Positions 7,459 to 15,736 of a DNA stretch of 64,000 nucleotides are shown piece after piece. The stretch comes from Opitutaceae bacterium (GTDB lineage: Bacteria; Verrucomicrobiota; Verrucomicrobiia; Opitutales; Opitutaceae). Numbering within the stretch: the stretch's first letter is position 1; each line of letters opens with the position of its first letter. The translations under genes were made by a program, and so were the position numbers. The notes below the pieces were generated by a model. It was not told the DNA's origin. It searched no databases and worked only from the letters and a program-made list of their open reading frames with translations. Location of the stretch: the NCBI GenBank assembly GCA_024233285.1, contig JACKPU010000007.1:62001-126000 (forward strand), in the 5' to 3' direction.

Positions 7459-8691
7459 ATGAGCGACAAACTTTCGATTTGGCGACCGGCTGGTCCCGCA
7501 GGTCTGTATGTGAATTCACAGTCTGGGATCTATTATTCGCGGTATCGGATGAATGGGTCTCGGACATTCCGGTCACTGAAAACGAAAGTTTTTACCGTCG
7601 CAAAGCTCAAACACGCCAAGCGTCAAGTTGACGTAGAAAAGGACCGGCAGCGCGGGGCGGTTATTAGCGCCAATTTTCAAACACTCGGCGGCTTGCTGGT
7701 TGAAATGCAAACACGCCTTGACGCCATCCCCGTGGCCCAGAGCACCAAAGTTGGGCGCAGCGGGAATATTGAGCGACTCAAGAGGAACTGGCGGCGGGGG
7801 AGTTTTGACGCATTTCTTGCCCGCAACGTCACAGCCGATGTCGTGGCCGAATTGCGCGAGTATCTCCTCCACCACGCCGAGTGGAAATGGAAGTTTCAGA
7901 AAGGAAGTCATTGTGGGTTCAAGGTTCCAACCGTGAACCAGACTCTTTGGGTTCTGCGCGTGCTCCTCGACATCGCCGTAGAGAAGATGGTCCTGATAGA
8001 AAATCCTTTCGCGGTTTCATCCACGTTGAGACGCGGGTTGTTTGCGAAAGGCAGGGGACAGGCTGGCCGAGGTGGGGCGAGACTCCAATTGCCGGACCGG
8101 GCGGACATGCTACGCATCTTTGCGGAAATGCGCCGGGTTCCCGACGAGTCCGACAAGTTCAAGCCCAACCCTGAACAGCGAATCTACCTGGAGACAATGG
8201 CGATTGAGATGGCCGACCATGCCGAGTTGTTGGCCTATTCCGGCATGCGCAAGGAGGAAGCGACGAAATCTACCGTAGGAGATGACCACGGTGATGAATT
8301 CAAAATCTGGGGCACGAAGTCCGAATCCGCGGAGCGCACCATCCCCGTGAACCCGGCGCTGCGGTTGGTGCTTGATCGCATCAAAAGCCGGAGAGTCGGG
8401 CCAAAAACCAAGCTTGTCATCACCAGCGAACCTCGGACGGCCATGCGCCGGGCCTGTGGGCGCCTCGGTTTGCCGATGCTGCGCAACCACGATTTGCGCC
8501 ACTATTTTGCGTCCGTCTGTATTGCCAGTGGAGTGGACATTCCGACGGTTTCCCGCTGGCTGGGCCACGCGGACGGTGGCACTCTTGCGATGAAAACCTA
8601 CGGACATTTGCAGAAAGACCACAGTCAGGCATCCGCCAAAAAGGTGGATTTCAACGCGTCCTTCGCAGATGCGCAATCGAGTGTCGCTTGA
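7459..8691 (+). CDS. int: Tyrosine recombinase (integrase) of the element
   Basis: 410 residues from ATG at 7459. The catalytic set is complete: Arg264 ('GMRKEEA'), His344 and Arg347 ('HDLRHYF'), His370 ('WLGHAD') and nucleophile Tyr381 ('KTYGHL'). The N-terminal part is Lys/Arg-rich, in keeping with an arm-binding domain. It starts 35 bp inside the left repeat and diverges from mutS; its promoter must overlap the att region. It ends 19 bp from the convergent excisionase-like gene. Expected role: site-specific integration into and excision from mutS. Confidence 0.93.
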   Translation: MSDKLSIWRPAGPAGLYVNSQSGIYYSRYRMNGSRTFRSLKTKVFTVAKLKHAKRQVDVEKDRQRGAVISANFQTLGGLLVEMQTRLDAIPVAQSTKVGRSGNIERLKRNWRRGSFDAFLARNVTADVVAELREYLLHHAEWKWKFQKGSHCGFKVPTVNQTLWVLRVLLDIAVEKMVLIENPFAVSSTLRRGLFAKGRGQAGRGGARLQLPDRADMLRIFAEMRRVPDESDKFKPNPEQRIYLETMAIEMADHAELLAYSGMRKEEATKSTVGDDHGDEFKIWGTKSESAERTIPVNPALRLVLDRIKSRRVGPKTKLVITSEPRTAMRRACGRLGLPMLRNHDLRHYFASVCIASGVDIPTVSRWLGHADGGTLAMKTYGHLQKDHSQASAKKVDFNASFADAQSSVA

Positions 8692-8710
8692 TGCCTCATC
8701 ACTGGGAGTG

Positions 8711-9082
8711 CTAATTAAGTTCACACCGACGCTCGATGGAGCGACGCGTAACGAGCACCCGACGCGTCCCTGACAGTCGCTTTAGACGCCCGGTGGCAAG
8801 TTCCGCGTAAAGTGTAGTCCGCGAGATGCCTCCAAGGAGATAACGGGCGGTTTTCTCATCGTAAGCTTCAGGCAGCGGAGGAGGGGATTCAGTGGAGATA
8901 GTCACCGTTTCTCCTTCGACACCTACACCCCATTTTGCTGCGAGCTGTTTCGCTTCATCGATATCCTTGGCTTCATAAACAACCCGGCGAATTTCTCCCG
9001 AAGCGATAAAGACTCCTGAGAATTTTTTGAGTACGGAGTCGGCATTCATAGCGCCATTCTGCTGCCGTTGATTGCTGACCAT
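8711..9082 (-). CDS. Excisionase-like helix-turn-helix protein
   Basis: 123 residues. The C-terminal ~50 residues ('DEKTARYLLGGISRTTLYAE', then 'GRLKRLSGTRRVLVTRRSIE') form a MerR/Xis-type winged-helix domain (HTH_17), which in many elements directs excision. The N-terminal ~65 residues form an unrecognised small alpha/beta domain. An internal ATG at 9049 is an equally plausible start. Its place next to the integrase supports a directionality-factor role, which is inferred. Confidence 0.7.
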   Translation of the reverse strand: MVSNQRQQNGAMNADSVLKKFSGVFIASGEIRRVVYEAKDIDEAKQLAAKWGVGVEGETVTISTESPPPLPEAYDEKTARYLLGGISRTTLYAELATGRLKRLSGTRRVLVTRRSIERRCELN

Positions 9083-9164
9083 CAGCGACGAACCAAGTTA
9101 CTGCAAAACTGCCGTGCGCAGTCTGTTAGCAAGATTGAGCCGCCTTCGGTGTTTCGGTCCACGC

Positions 9165-9821
9165 TCAGATCCCCATTCGCGGTCCTTGGCGCGGTGTCTG
9201 CTCGGGTGAGGGCAGCGGCGATTGTGACGGCCGAAGGCCTTGACTCTGCTCCAGTTCACGGGCGACGGCGACGATGCGTTCGCAAGCGTGCGGGAATATG
9301 CCGCGATAAACCTCGGGCACTTTCGCACGCCGGGCTGCTTGGGCGATCTCGTCGCCCGTAATCTGTATACCCAACGTCTCTCGATGCAATCGCAGCATGC
9401 CGCGCACGTCCGCCAAGTCCTGCGCATCTCCCCGGCCCATCTTGGAAACCACCAGATCCAGCATACGTGGTCTCTGCAGGTTGAGCTTGGTCAGCTTCTC
9501 GTTATACAGGGGCACCAGATGACGTTTCCATTCCGGAGTAAGCGCCACCTCGCGCTCCGGGAAAATGTGCGTGATGTAGAGGCCTTGTCGCTCAAGTTCG
9601 CTATTCGTTTTTTCCACCGCTCGCCAAAAAGTCTGGTCGGCATCGACACGTAATTCCCGCTCCTTGGGAATGATGATATCCACATCGTTGGTGGATCGCC
9701 CGGCCATGCGGTTGGCAAACTTGTGATCGAGCAGAAGTGCGGCGGCGCCGAAGACGACGATATTCGTGGGTTGCGTCAGGTGCCGATCGAGGGCTTCCGC
9801 AATCGTCTGGGCCGCGTTCAT
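9165..9821 (-). CDS. AbiEii/DUF6036-like nucleotidyltransferase, putative toxin
   Basis: 218 residues. 'VVFGAAALLL' followed by 'STNDVDIII' gives the Gly-rich and D-x-D elements of the nucleotidyltransferase fold, and 'LDLVVSKMGRGDAQDLADVRGML' region residues match the downstream Lys/Asp motif of AbiEii/DUF6036 proteins. Members act as toxins that modify tRNA or other targets. The start overlaps the upstream partner's stop by 4 bp (ATGA), a translational-coupling layout typical of toxin-antitoxin pairs. The toxin role is inferred. Confidence 0.65.
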   Translation of the reverse strand: MNAAQTIAEALDRHLTQPTNIVVFGAAALLLDHKFANRMAGRSTNDVDIIIPKERELRVDADQTFWRAVEKTNSELERQGLYITHIFPEREVALTPEWKRHLVPLYNEKLTKLNLQRPRMLDLVVSKMGRGDAQDLADVRGMLRLHRETLGIQITGDEIAQAARRAKVPEVYRGIFPHACERIVAVARELEQSQGLRPSQSPLPSPEQTPRQGPRMGI

Positions 9822-10357
9822 TGCCGATACTCAGTGCGCAACCAGACCCGCCTCGGTCCCTTTCCCAAACCGCTGAGGCGAGTCTCAGATACCAGTCTAG
9901 ACACTCCAGGCAGAAAATCCTGTTCCGCGATTGATTGACTGGGCAAAGCGGCTTGGACCCGTTCCCAGAACTCCGGATGGTTATCGTTCGCCAGGGCCAC
10001 CCGCGTAATATGTGCGACCCGGCTGCATACACCCAGTTGCTCGGCGGCAATAGCAATCACGTCCGGTGAATTACCCAAGTCGCTTAGAACCATAGTCCCG
10101 CACCGGATGGACTGGAAGGTCGTTGGGGTCGCTGGTCCGGCCAACAGCGCGCAGCCCAAAACCTCATGCGGCAGGCCGGACTGCTCTGTCGGCACTAGTT
10201 CCGGCCAGAGGGGTGCGTAATGCCGGCAACCACGGGCCAACGCCACGGTGAGCAATTCCTCGCGCGGCGCACGGGTCGCGTGCTGACACGCCCGTAAGAC
10301 CTCTGCATCCAACGCGGATGGAGCGGTGACGGACAAAATTCTTCCTTTGGTCGACAT
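9818..10357 (-). CDS. Unknown protein coupled to the nucleotidyltransferase, candidate antitoxin
   Basis: 179 residues from ATG at 10357. No family was recognised. It is mostly helical, begins 'MSTKGRILSV' and has a basic C-terminus ('GKGPRRVWLRTEYRQ'). It lies first in a two-gene operon with a 4-bp overlap, the position AbiEi antitoxins hold relative to AbiEii. A perfect 8-bp inverted repeat (10361-10401) sits directly upstream of its ATG and could be the operator. The antitoxin role rests on context alone. Confidence 0.5.
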   Translation of the reverse strand: MSTKGRILSVTAPSALDAEVLRACQHATRAPREELLTVALARGCRHYAPLWPELVPTEQSGLPHEVLGCALLAGPATPTTFQSIRCGTMVLSDLGNSPDVIAIAAEQLGVCSRVAHITRVALANDNHPEFWERVQAALPSQSIAEQDFLPGVSRLVSETRLSGLGKGPRRVWLRTEYRQ

Positions 10358-10360
10358 AAT

Positions 10361-10401
10361 CCTCCCGGAACGGGACAGAGGCCAAGTTAACCGCCGGGAG
10401 G
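10361..10401. promoter_or_regulatory. Inverted repeat before the nucleotidyltransferase operon
   Basis: CCTCCCGG (10361-10368) and CCGGGAGG (10394-10401) form a perfect 8-bp inverted repeat with a 25-bp spacer, beginning 4 bp before the start codon. It may be an autoregulatory operator or a 5' UTR hairpin. Confidence 0.45.
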
Positions 10402-10500
10402 CTCGGCGCGAATTATTTTTCATACGATACGGGGCAAGTGAGACGAGTGGCTGCATGACTCGAACCTTTGAGATGAAAGGGCCGCAGATAAAGCCAGCGG

Positions 10501-10530
10501 AGCGAACACTGAGTTGAGCCTGTGTTCGCT
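10501..10530. repeat. 30-bp palindromic site, copy 1 (AGCGAACAC-N12-GTGTTCGCT)
   Basis: A perfect 9-bp inverted repeat with a 12-nt spacer. The same arms with the same spacer length recur at 11724-11753, either side of the 316-codon unknown gene. The spacers differ, so the arms are what is conserved, as expected for a dimeric DNA-binding protein or a recombinase site. Confidence 0.7.
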
Positions 10531-10793
10531 TTGCTTGGAATGGCCTGGGGCTGGGGCGGCCAGAGCCCCAGTTAGCCGCGCCGGCCTCCAAAGTCGGACG
10601 CGGCGTGGCAGGGCATCGGATTCCGATGCACGGAGCTCCGGCGACTCCAGACACCCTAGAGCCCACTCCGAAACACACCCGTCAACAGCCTTCCGGAGTA
10701 TACCGCGTATTCCATTTGAGAGACGCGCTCTGTAAAAGTCGGGAAGCCGATCTACTTGGCCAACCGGCCGACCTGTGCTAAAATATCTGTCCT

Positions 10794-11744
10794 TTGCAAC
10801 TCACTCTGCCCACTGGATATCACTCTTGGTCCCAAGTCGTCACCGATTGGGGAGTGAGACACGCATATCTGCAAACCAAACGCGCTCCCGGCTGCCTTTC
10901 AGATTACCCGCACCTGGTTGTGCCCTTTGTGGCCGAGGTAAGTGCAGTTATTCGCAACAAACGACTTCACGTTCAAGCCGTGCAAGTCACTTTGGCATGC
11001 GAAAGCGTCAAGGAGCCCGCCTATGACCGCGCAGGCGGCTCCAACTACCTTGCAGTGCGGAGTGCGATGGAGATCGCTCAAGACCGCTACCTTGGCGCCT
11101 ACTGTGCGCGTCATAGCAGCCGCGATGACAGCTCGTCATCCGATCTCAACCGGTTGTCTTCCGAAATGAAGCGACACCAAATGGCATTTTACGCCGTCCG
11201 CCGTCGCCACGAACCCTTCGTTCAAAAAACCTGCACGGCGGCTGCTCGCAGCTATTGGTCAACCCGTCCTGTTCGGGGGATCACGGATACGTTTTTTGCC
11301 GATGCTCTGCCGCATACTGTCGCTGCCCGGATGCAACGCATCCATCCACCGTGGTGGGGATTGTTTTTTAGTCGGCTCCAACAAACCCTAGTGCGTGGGC
11401 ATCCCGCTGAAGGGCTTTTCCTTGATGAACTGCCACGTCTCCGGCGCGCAGCGAAACGGAAGACCTTGGAAGCGCTTGTCACCGAGTGGAGCGAGGCCAA
11501 TGCGGACCGCTTGGGCTGGTATACGAAAATCTATGACCGGGCGCTCGCGAAGCGCGCGGTCAAGAAAGCCGAGCAAATAGCGGAATTCATCGACGCCCGC
11601 GCTCCCGGTTACCGGACCAGTGAAGGTGTTCGCCTTACCCTGCACGCCGAACTGGCGGATCGCCTGGCAACTGCCGATCCTTGGCCAGGGACCACATCGC
11701 CCTTCGATTCCTTCGCACTCCTGAGCGAACACGGGGACAACTGA
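10794..11744 (+). CDS. Unknown protein flanked by palindromic sites
   Basis: 316 residues from a TTG; no better start or Shine-Dalgarno sequence is evident, so the N-terminus is uncertain. No family was recognised. It is soluble and rich in basic and aromatic residues ('HPPWWGLFFSRLQQTL', 'RRAAKRKTLEALVTEW', 'RALAKRAVKKAEQIAEF'), with a helical C-terminal half. The stop codon lies within the spacer of palindrome copy 2. Its setting between the toxin-like pair and the relaxase suggests a maintenance or mobilization function; this is a guess. Confidence 0.55.
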   Translation: MQLTLPTGYHSWSQVVTDWGVRHAYLQTKRAPGCLSDYPHLVVPFVAEVSAVIRNKRLHVQAVQVTLACESVKEPAYDRAGGSNYLAVRSAMEIAQDRYLGAYCARHSSRDDSSSSDLNRLSSEMKRHQMAFYAVRRRHEPFVQKTCTAAARSYWSTRPVRGITDTFFADALPHTVAARMQRIHPPWWGLFFSRLQQTLVRGHPAEGLFLDELPRLRRAAKRKTLEALVTEWSEANADRLGWYTKIYDRALAKRAVKKAEQIAEFIDARAPGYRTSEGVRLTLHAELADRLATADPWPGTTSPFDSFALLSEHGDN

Positions 11745-11753
11745 GTGTTCGCT
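11724..11753. repeat. 30-bp palindromic site, copy 2
   Basis: AGCGAACAC (11724-11732) and GTGTTCGCT (11745-11753) with a 12-nt spacer that contains the stop codon of the upstream gene. Arms and spacing are identical to copy 1 at 10501-10530. Confidence 0.7.
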
Positions 11754-11813
11754 GCGCGGACTCCTCAAGGAGTCTTGGGCCGGTCAGGCTGGCGGCATGA
11801 TAGTTGTCGTCCC

Positions 11814-12143
11814 CTATACGGATTCAGAATCCGGAATTGCCGCCATGGCAGGTTGGGCTGCCGCAGGCTTCACTGCGCGTTTTCGCCGCTTCGCTGGCTT
11901 ACGACTGAGTTCACGATCCAGCCAGCGACGCATGGTTTCGCGGCCGACCTCGATTCCGATCAACCGCAGGCCGCCGACCAGTGATTCGACAGACTCGCCG
12001 GCCTGCCTCAATTGCAGTAATTCCTCGCGATGTGGCTCCAACTGCGCGGTCGCGTGGTTGCGTGGGTGTCGCGCCTGGGCCACGGCTTGGGCAAGGGTGG
12101 TGGGTCGAAGGGGATTGAGTGAGGAGTGGATGGGTAACGACAT
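11814..12143 (-). CDS. Small putative DNA-binding protein near the relaxase
   Basis: 109 residues. The centre ('LRLIGIEVGRETMRRWLD') resembles a helix-turn-helix, and the C-terminus is strongly basic ('RKPAKRRKRAVKPAAAQ'). Small proteins of this shape are often encoded divergently from relaxase genes, where they act as relaxosome accessories or repressors. No named family is claimed. Confidence 0.55.
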   Translation of the reverse strand: MSLPIHSSLNPLRPTTLAQAVAQARHPRNHATAQLEPHREELLQLRQAGESVESLVGGLRLIGIEVGRETMRRWLDRELSRKPAKRRKRAVKPAAAQPAMAAIPDSESV

Positions 12144-12467
12144 GGTTGCGGATGGGGCACAGTATGCCTGGTCGTTGAGTCGTGCAAGGGGAGCGCCTCG
12201 GGCGCGGTCTAAGCGGAAACGCTTGGACGTTGGTGTCCTCCCTTACTCTTTTGTTTTATTTTTGTCGGATGAATCAGATTACATTTCGAGTTTGGTCAGT
12301 GATTGGGTTGTTGGTCTGATCAATTCCTTGAGCTTGGTTCGTTGTTACCTCGGTTACTATTGGCGTTCTTGTTCAACGGTTGAGCCGTTTAGTTCGGATT
12401 CGTTGATGGGTTGTTCAGCACGTTGCTATATTTCCGGTGAACAGACATTGGCTGCGCGAGGTGGCAG
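12144..12467. other. Divergent intergenic region, candidate origin of transfer
   Basis: 324 bp between the small DNA-binding protein and the MobF relaxase. The + strand is T-rich over about 12240-12420 and contains short inverted repeats (GCGCC-TCG-GGCGC and AAGCG-GAAA-CGCTT near 12190-12226). MobF oriTs usually lie beside the relaxase gene, so this is one of two candidates; the other is 10358-10793. No known nic sequence was recognised. Confidence 0.35.
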
Positions 12468-15359
12468 ATGCTGACGATCCGCACCTGCAAGGCCTACAGC
12501 AAAGCCCTCGGCGAATACCTCCGCCAAGCAGACTACTATGCCCAAGGCATGAAGGTTGAAGGCACCTGTCACGGGCGGCTCTGCGCCGCCGTCGGTCTCA
12601 CGGAAGGTGCCACCATTACTGATGAGGCTTTCGAGCGCGTCGCTTCCAATCACCACGCCCAGACCGGCGAAAAGCTCACCGCGCGCATGGCCGCCAGCCG
12701 GCGCGCCGGCTATGACGCCACCTTCAACGCCCCGAAGTCGGTCTCGATCCAAGCCTTTATCGGCGGTGATGACCGACTGCTAACCGCTCACAAAACCGCC
12801 GTGGACGAAGCCCTCGGCGAACTGGAGAGCTTCGCTTGCCATCAGGACGGCCGCGGGATCAACAAGCGTTATGTCATCTCCGGTGCCATTGCCACCGCTG
12901 TATTTCGGCACGGAGAGAGTCGGGCTCTCGATCCCCACCTACATTCGCACGCTTTTATTTTCAATGTGACTCGAAGTGATTCGAAAGGGGGCCGGCTGCT
13001 GGCCCTCGAAAGCTCGAATATATTCGAACGGACCAAGTATCTCACCGAGGTTTACCGCAACGCACTCGCCCGCGAGGTCCAGCGCTTGGGCTACCAGATC
13101 GAACGGCATCCGAACGGCTTCGAGCTGGCCGGTGTTCCTGCGGAGCTGTTGGAACGCTTTTCCAAGCGTGCGCATCAGCGCGATCAAGCCATCGCGGTCC
13201 GTGAGGCCGAACTTGGCCGTGAACTCTCCCGTGATGAGATTGCTATTCTTGTCCGGGAAAACCGCGCCGCGAAGCAATATGAGCTAACTTCGGATCAAGT
13301 CCGGCAAGGCCAGCTCGCTCAGGTCACTGGCGGCGAACTGGAAAGTCTCCGGGCGCTCAAATTCGACCCACCTAGCACTTCTGCCGAGGCCATAAGTCCG
13401 TCTGACGCTATTGCCCGCGTCAGCGAGCACCTGTTCGAGCGGCAAACCGTCGTGCCGGAATACGAATTTACGGTCGCCGTTTTGCGTGAAACCTATGGCC
13501 AGCACCCGCTTGATGCCGTCAAGGCATCTGTTGCGGGTGACGACCGCCTGCTTCGGGCCGATGGCCGAATTTCCACGCGAGAGGCACTTACTCTCGAACG
13601 AGACCTTATTCGCCACCTCAATGCCGGCGTCGGGATGCATGACGGCGGCATTGGTTTCCTGCCCTCGGCCGAACTTGCGCACCTCTCCAGCGAACAGCGC
13701 GGCGCGGTTGAAAGAGTCCTCGATTCCTGCGATTCCGTGACAATCCTCCGTGGCCGGGCCGGCACCGGCAAAACGCAGACCTTGTCTACCGTCATTGAAG
13801 GTGTCACGCGCTACGGGACCACGGTTGCTTGTTTTGCCCCGAGCACCCAAGCCGTGGAAGTTCTCCAACAGGACGGCGTTGCGCAGGCCTCCGCAGGCCG
13901 TTCTTCAGCCGGTGCCGTGTTGCAGTCGGCGGGCACGATCCAACGCTTGCTTGTGGATCCCCAGTTGCAGCGATCCCTCCGCCATAAAATCGCTATTGTC
14001 GATGAATACGGTCTGCTATCCGTTCGCCAACTCAAGGAACTGGTGGACATTACCACTACTCAAAAGGCGCGCCTGTTGCTCGTGGGGGATTCGGCACAGC
14101 ACAAAAGCGTCGAGGCGGGTGATGCTGCCCGAATCATTGAAAAGGAAAGCCGCGTGCGGGTCGTGACGCTCAACGAGGTTCATCGGCAGGCGGTAAATCC
14201 GGCTTACCGGAAGGCCGCAGAGGACCTGGCGGCCGGTCGGCTGGCTGCGGGTTTGCGCAAGCTGGACCGGATGGGTGCGATCGTCGAAATCGATTCGCCT
14301 ACTGAGCGTCGGCAACGCATGGTGACAGAATGGTTGGAAGCCACCCGTGAAACCAAGCAAGTCCGCACGCGCAACGGGATGCAGGAGCGCGCGAAGAGTG
14401 CGCTTATGGTTGCTCCGACTTGGGCGGAAATTGATCAGATCAACATAGTTGCACGTCGTGAGCTCCGCATTGACGGGCAATTGATCGGCCCGGATCGCGA
14501 TTTTGTCGCCCTGCGAGCCAAGGATTGGACCCGCGCCCAGCACAAGGATCACCGCAATTACCGACCGGGCGACGTTCTGGTGGCCCACAAAGCTACGAAA
14601 CATTTTATCAAGGGCGAAGAGCTATGCGTGATTCGCCGTGACCAACGTCGACTGATCGTGGCTGGCCAGGGAGGGGAAGTGTCCATCTCTCCTCGCCAGT
14701 CCGGACTCGCGTGGACGGTCTGCGAAAAGCACCCGAATCCCGTCGCTGACGGTGACCGGATGCGACTGCGATCAGTTGCCCATGCCGTGACGCCGATGGG
14801 CCAAGTCCGCCGGTTGGCAAACGGAAGCGTGGTGACCGTTCAGTCCGTCAATTCTTCCGGGCATCTCGTGCTCTCGGATGGTTCGACCCTGCGTTCCCGG
14901 CAGGTTGCCTACAGCTACGCGCTCACGTCGCATGCGTCGCAAGGCCTCACCGTTGACAAAGTTTTCCTCGCAGGGGCCGCCTCACGCGAAGGCCTCTATG
15001 TCGCGGCGACACGCGGCCGGGAAGCAGTCCGGATATTCGTGCCCGACCGCGATGCCTTCCTTGATGCCGCCGGTCTTCGCTCCGAGGCGCGAACGTCAGC
15101 CATGGAATTCATGCAGTCGATCCGTTACCCGCTCAGGTCACATCTCGCCCGCGCCTGGAATTACCTTCAACAGACGCGCGCACAAATCCGGGCCTATCTC
15201 CATGCTTTTCCAGAGGCCCGGTTTCTGCCTCAGCCGGCAGTTAACCGCATTCCAGTGGGTGTGGCGGAGCGCGCGCCATCCCAGTCTATGAGGACGGATG
15301 ACTCACCCGGTCATCGGCATGCCGAAGCGCGAGGGCAGGGTGTGCGCATGAAGTTATGA
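12468..15359 (+). CDS. MobF-family conjugative relaxase/helicase (TrwC/TraA-like)
   Basis: 963 residues, close to TrwC length. The N-terminal relaxase has tandem tyrosines Tyr23-Tyr24 and the metal-binding three-His motif 'DPHLHSHAF' (His157, His159, His161). A RecD-like helicase follows with Walker A 'GRAGTGKT' at 429-436 and a Walker B-like 'IAIVDEYGLLS'. It nicks oriT, stays bound to the 5' end and unwinds the strand for transfer. An AGGTGG Shine-Dalgarno precedes the ATG. It overlaps the next gene by 4 bp. No TrwB/TraD coupling protein accompanies it. Confidence 0.92.
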   Translation: MLTIRTCKAYSKALGEYLRQADYYAQGMKVEGTCHGRLCAAVGLTEGATITDEAFERVASNHHAQTGEKLTARMAASRRAGYDATFNAPKSVSIQAFIGGDDRLLTAHKTAVDEALGELESFACHQDGRGINKRYVISGAIATAVFRHGESRALDPHLHSHAFIFNVTRSDSKGGRLLALESSNIFERTKYLTEVYRNALAREVQRLGYQIERHPNGFELAGVPAELLERFSKRAHQRDQAIAVREAELGRELSRDEIAILVRENRAAKQYELTSDQVRQGQLAQVTGGELESLRALKFDPPSTSAEAISPSDAIARVSEHLFERQTVVPEYEFTVAVLRETYGQHPLDAVKASVAGDDRLLRADGRISTREALTLERDLIRHLNAGVGMHDGGIGFLPSAELAHLSSEQRGAVERVLDSCDSVTILRGRAGTGKTQTLSTVIEGVTRYGTTVACFAPSTQAVEVLQQDGVAQASAGRSSAGAVLQSAGTIQRLLVDPQLQRSLRHKIAIVDEYGLLSVRQLKELVDITTTQKARLLLVGDSAQHKSVEAGDAARIIEKESRVRVVTLNEVHRQAVNPAYRKAAEDLAAGRLAAGLRKLDRMGAIVEIDSPTERRQRMVTEWLEATRETKQVRTRNGMQERAKSALMVAPTWAEIDQINIVARRELRIDGQLIGPDRDFVALRAKDWTRAQHKDHRNYRPGDVLVAHKATKHFIKGEELCVIRRDQRRLIVAGQGGEVSISPRQSGLAWTVCEKHPNPVADGDRMRLRSVAHAVTPMGQVRRLANGSVVTVQSVNSSGHLVLSDGSTLRSRQVAYSYALTSHASQGLTVDKVFLAGAASREGLYVAATRGREAVRIFVPDRDAFLDAAGLRSEARTSAMEFMQSIRYPLRSHLARAWNYLQQTRAQIRAYLHAFPEARFLPQPAVNRIPVGVAERAPSQSMRTDDSPGHRHAEARGQGVRMKL

Positions 15360-15736
15360 GTGAACGTAAATCCAAGAGCCAAGGCAGCGTGGCACTCATG
15401 GTCCGCAACACCGGGTGCCTTGACACGCAGGAGGTGCCACCAGCCTGTCTGCGGATGCATTCCCATCGCCAGCGGATAGCATTGCCGTATGCGCTTTTGC
15501 TCCGCGTCGAGCTCGCCGCTGACGAAGCGGGTTGCGTGATTATCTTCGCAACGCACGAAGTCAGAGTGCGTGGTCGCCATTTGCAGGCCCTTTATACTGC
15601 AGTTAGCCAAGGCCAGGCGGTGCAGATCAGTGTTGGCGACTCTGGTAGTTTCAATGACGGAGACAAATTTCTCGGACCCTTGGTGACGGATATTAAAATC
15701 GAATCCAACGATGAATTGGATCGGAGCCGGCGGTAA
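15356..15736 (+). CDS. Unknown protein co-translated with the relaxase
   Basis: 126 residues starting in an ATGA overlap with the relaxase stop, so very likely translated. No family was recognised. It begins 'MSERKSKSQGSVAL' and is predicted soluble, with a mixed alpha/beta pattern ('ALLLRVELAADEAGCVIIFA'). A mobilization-accessory role is suggested only by position. Confidence 0.55.
   Translation: MSERKSKSQGSVALMVRNTGCLDTQEVPPACLRMHSHRQRIALPYALLLRVELAADEAGCVIIFATHEVRVRGRHLQALYTAVSQGQAVQISVGDSGSFNDGDKFLGPLVTDIKIESNDELDRSRR

Larger units (their letters stand above)
10358..10793. other. Palindrome-rich non-coding region
   Basis: 436 bp without a convincing gene but with four perfect inverted repeats: 10361/10394 (8 bp), 10501/10522 (9 bp, 12-nt spacer), 10545/10564 (CTGGGGCT with AGCCCCAG, 11-nt spacer) and 10613-10629 (GCATCGGA-T-TCCGATGC). 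That density within the mobilization module suggests an origin of transfer or replication, or a structured RNA. I cannot tell which. Confidence 0.5.

Noticed and set aside
7425..7469. TTG at 7469 as the mutS start
   Set aside because: It would add 15 residues encoded by the element and overlap the integrase start; ATG at 7424 gives the conserved 'TPMMQQY' N-terminus. Kept only as an alternative.
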